From contig OX235271.1 of assembly GCA_944472155.2 (NCBI GenBank), positions 20,467,710-20,531,709 of the forward strand: a DNA stretch of 64,000 bases, read 5' to 3'. Under the pieces are notes generated by a model. It did no database searches, was not told the DNA's origin, and saw only the letters and a list, made by a program, of their open reading frames with translations. Each line of letters starts with the position of its first letter. The first letter of the stretch is position 1. Positions 60,806 to 64,000 of this stretch are shown here, piece by piece. Made by a program: the position numbers and the translations under genes. The DNA is from Trichobilharzia szidati (taxonomy: Eukaryota > Platyhelminthes > Trematoda > Strigeidida > Schistosomatidae).

Positions 60806-62668
60806 ATTATTGTATTATTGTTCCTTTGGGTTCCTAGTGGAACATAGTGATTTAACCACACCTCTCCACTTGTTTCTCTCTTCTGCTCTAGTTTCCACCT
60901 GCATCCATGTTACTCCATACTGTTTCAGCTCCTCTTCACACGATCTCCTCCATGTCACTCTTGCACTGACGTCCCACTCGCCGCTTCATTTTCGGGTTCC
61001 ACTCGACCACTGGCCTGACTCACGATGTCACCCAGCGGCCTCCTCAGCGGGTGTACAATCCATCTCCACTTTCTCCTGCACATTTGTTGAGCGATTGGTT
61101 CTTGTTTTGTTTGTTCCCATAGTTTCTTGTTGGTGATTCTGTCCGGCCATCTGATCTTGAGTACAGAACGAAGACAGCTTTTGATAAAGGTCTGCAACAT
61201 GTTGGAAATATTCTTCTGACCCGCCAAGTTTCTGATCGGTATAGAAGAACTGACTGACTTGACGTTTGTATTGAAAGTCCGAATTTTGTTGTTTATGCAG
61301 GCTGAGTGAGTGACGAAGATCTCCGGATTGGTTTCAGGTTGATGAATGTGTTTCTCGCCTTCTCGATTCTCGCTCGATTTGACATCCTCGTCCGTTCCTC
61401 CTGTAGTTGAGACAATGCTCCCTAGATAAGTGAAAGAAGTAACCTCTTTCAAATCCCTTCCGTTGATGGTGATCGGCGCTGGATGTTGCTGTTGTTGTTG
61501 TTGTTAAGTCTTCGATTTTGTGTGACAGCAAACATAAATCATCCACGCGCGAAATCCAGGTCTTCTAGGTTCTTCACGTCGGTCCAGGATATCCCTGTCC
61601 TCTCGTTTCCCACTGTCTGATGCATAATCCAGTCCACCACAATTAGGAATATCATTGGTGATAATAAGCACCCTTGTCTGACTCCTGTGTTTACTCCAAA
61701 CGCCTCGCCGAGTTTTCTGTTGTGGATCACTTGACATGTGCCGTTGTCGTATAGCTGTTGAATAAGGTTGATGAATATTTGGGTACGCCGTAGTACTCGA
61801 GTAGTTTCCAAATTACTTCGCGGTCAACGCTGTCGAAGGCCTTCTCAAAGTCTATAAAGTTGAGGTAGAGGTTTGATTGCCATTCCATGCTTTGTTCTGT
61901 GATGATGATGCGTATAGTTGCAATTTGGTCAGAACATGATTTGCCTTTCGTGAATCCAGCTTGTTCTGGTGGGGCTGGTGGAGTTCTGTATCCAGTGCGT
62001 CCTTTATTCTCTCCAGAATGATGCGACACAGGATTTTACTTGGCATCGACAGGAGCATGATTTCTCGCCAGTTCTTGCAGACTCCTAGGTCGTCCTTCTT
62101 TAGTAGTTTCACGAGGTAACCTTTCCTTCAGTCAGTAGGAACTTTTCCCTCCTTCCAGACCTTTCGCAATAATGGAGTCTGCATATCTGCTGTCGTCTCT
62201 GGGTCCGCTTTCAGTGCTTCAGGGGGTATTCTATCCGGTCAAGCTGCTTTTCCAGCTATCAGAAGCTTGACTGCATTCAAGACTTCAGCTTTCATTGGAG
62301 GATTGGTGTCAACTTGCAGTTGTGTACGTGCTGTTGTTGGTATTTCTGGACGAGTTGCAGGTGGTGGTCTGTTCAAGAGTCCTTTGAAGTGGTCCGCCCA
62401 TTGTTTAATCTGTCTTTCTTGCTTGGTAGTTTGGTCCCCTTGGCTGTCTTTTATAGGTTTCACTTGTGTTGGTCTCTTCCCGGATAGAGAATTGGTTATC
62501 TGGTATAATGTCCTCAGAACCATTTCGCCTGTCACCTTCTCAGCTTCAGAGGACAGGCTGTCGTAGAAATGAAAATTCTATTACCTGGAACTCTTCTTCA
62601 CTTCATTGGTCAGTGCTGTGTAACCTGAGCTCAGCGACTCTTTCTCTAGTCCCTCCTTAACTCATTTA
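60806..62668 (-). mobile_element. RTE-type LINE, copy F
   Basis: From the RTE 3' segment at 60806 to the pre-RT region (QERQIKQWADHFKGLLNRPP, about 62395-62430) and a short piece of linker beyond. Holds the RT palm (FEKAFDSVDREVIWKLLEYY), LGEAFGVNTGVRQGCLLSPM, the disrupted catalytic motif (about 61540-61555) and the C-terminal domain. Several frameshifts. It splits a copy of the tandem repeat. Confidence 0.85.
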
Positions 62669-62689
62669 TTTATCATGAAAATAAGTCAA

Positions 62690-63260
62690 AATGTGCCTCA
62701 ATCCCAAAGGATGCAGTATCAAAGTCAGTTCGCTGGAGACCAGAATTCAAATGAGCAAAACACAGAGTGTTAGGAGAAATCAGTGTTGCGCTGCACAGTC
62801 AGCATACTGTCAGACGTGCTTGTAATCACTCCTAGGTTGTCGTGTCCTTCTCAAACCCAGACGTCACCTCCTGCAGTCGAGAATTAAGGCTTCTGTCTTC
62901 TTTCCTCTTCAATCTCTCGTCCATCTTGTCAGTAGACAACCACGCACATCAATCACAGATAGAAGCAATCAATCATCACAAAGACTCTGAGGATGGTACT
63001 GGTTTCTGAACAGAGTGTTTCAATTCAATTCACCATTCGTAAATGAAATTCAATACGTGTAAAGAACCGATCTGCATAGGCACAACAAATTATGAAAACG
63101 TTGTGCAATGACACAAACTAGTATTGTGAAGAAGTGATATTCGGTTTATGGTTATGTCCTCACAGAGAAAGAATGAACGGGCAAGTGATTTGTTATGTTT
63201 CCAATGTATTTACATAAATACGCAGTTGTTTAATTCAAATCACTTACAAATAACTTCATT
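62690..63260 (+). repeat. Tandem repeat, copy 6 (5'-shortened)
   Basis: Starts within the unit (aaagtcagttcgctggagac) and includes the conserved ctcctgcagtcgagaattaa block and the marker at about 63027. Confidence 0.85.
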
Positions 63261-63281
63261 ATTATTTTGATTTGAAAAAAG

Positions 63282-63293
63282 GGAAACACCATA
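63282..63293 (+). CDS. Candidate micro-exon 7 (12 nt)
   Basis: GGAAACACCATA between tttgaaaaaag and GTGAGT. Reads R-K-H-H in phase 1. The acceptor is purine-rich just before the AG, so it is weaker than the others. Confidence 0.4.
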
Positions 63294-63300
63294 GTGAGTG

Positions 63301-63690
63301 TCCCTGATGAAAATATTTATTTAACTTTCAAATTCATTGTATTCTGCTCAGTGAATAAATTTGTTTTCAACAACTTCATATTCATGCCTTACCGTCATGT
63401 TTATATTTCTGAAAGTTTTATTAAGTGGCACTAAATAATTGCTCTGGCAATATAATCATATGTGATAAGAATTACGATAATTAAAATGTTTAAAGCTGTA
63501 GTGCTGAAGTGGATAAATTACAAAATTATTATAGATTGTTTTATAAGTGAATTGAAATCAGAAATGTTTTTCAAATGTCAAGTGTTGTCTGAACATTTTA
63601 AAAATTTAGGAGTGCGATTGCGATAAGAATGAAGATGTGAAGTGAAGTGGAAAGAATTCAAGTGGTAAAATAAAATGGAAACTAGAAAGA
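63301..63690. other. Non-coding AT-rich stretch
   Basis: Presumed intron. No terminal exon of the micro-exon gene was found here, so it may end outside the window. Confidence 0.4.
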
Positions 63691-63696
63691 ACATTA

Positions 63697-64000
63697 CTAT
63701 GACCAAGGTAAAGAAAAGGGTTTGACTAAACGTTTTTGAACATATAATTTAGGTTTCTGTTCATGTATAGCTAAGGCTTCGGCTATGCATAAGTGAAGAA
63801 AACGTAAACCCTTGGATCGATTCGATTTTGCCATGTAGATGACTTTGAAAGATGAATCACGTGGGGCTAAATGACCTGACTCTAACAGGTGATCACAGAT
63901 AGACGACTTCGGAGTTCTACGTTCGCCTTTCACTAACCAGACTGGATAGTGTTCAGCTACACGTTTTCGGAGATTACGCTTACAACGTCCAATATAAACA
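63697..64000 (-). mobile_element. Penelope-like element, GIY-YIG endonuclease end (runs off the window)
   Basis: Open on the minus strand to the window edge. VYIGRCKRNLRKRVAEHYPV is the GIY-YIG core with the catalytic Arg and the EH pair, followed by KGERRTPKSSICDHLLESGH and the stop after FSLPWS. No stop or shift within the visible about 100 codons, so this copy may be the youngest Penelope-like element here. Confidence 0.8.

Overview
This is a eukaryotic window with low gene density. It most likely comes from a schistosome or a closely related blood fluke. Four things point there: (1) a split gene with a 35-nt micro-intron; (2) a gene made of a signal-peptide exon followed by 12- or 15-nt in-frame micro-exons, the layout of schistosome micro-exon genes (MEGs); (3) a mix of RTE and CR1-type LINEs, Penelope-like elements, one Ty3/gypsy element, tRNA-derived SINEs and hammerhead-bearing SINEs; (4) AT-rich, intron-heavy DNA. 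The species is inferred, since no marker gene is present.

Layout. 1-1500: degenerate ACTAA repeat and one partial copy of a large duplicated unit. 2.2-8.8 kb: minus-strand ectonucleotide pyrophosphatase/phosphodiesterase (ENPP) gene, with a Penelope remnant in its long intron and two hammerhead-type SINEs downstream. 9.4-11.7 kb: a foldback (inverted repeat) pair. 12.7-30.6 kb: a tandem segmental duplication with a period of about 7.17 kb and a third, partial copy. Each full copy holds two minus-strand RTE LINEs and ACTAA-type degenerate arrays. 30.6-34.1 kb: CR1-type remnant and a broken Ty3/gypsy element. 34.6-48.3 kb: two large inverted duplications whose arms interlock (a-b-a'-b'), with a Penelope remnant between them. 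48.7-49.2 kb: CR1-type LINE tail. 50.9-63.3 kb: a candidate micro-exon gene on the plus strand, with a TATA box, a signal-peptide exon and seven candidate micro-exons. Most of these lie at the same place in each copy of a roughly 1-kb tandem repeat. Two RTE copies sit in this gene, one in intron 1 and one late in the array, along with a fresh SINE and a GC-rich insert; a third RTE lies just upstream. 63.7-64.0 kb: the end of a Penelope-like element running off the window.

Only two host genes can be supported. One encodes a probable surface or secreted ENPP that would hydrolyse extracellular nucleotides. The other encodes a probable secreted small protein built from micro-exons. The most interesting observation is in the second. 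Intronic flanks of the repeat copies stay similar while the 12-15 nt exon between the splice sites has diverged strongly. All seven exons are multiples of three, and in the phase set by exon 1 they read through without a stop.
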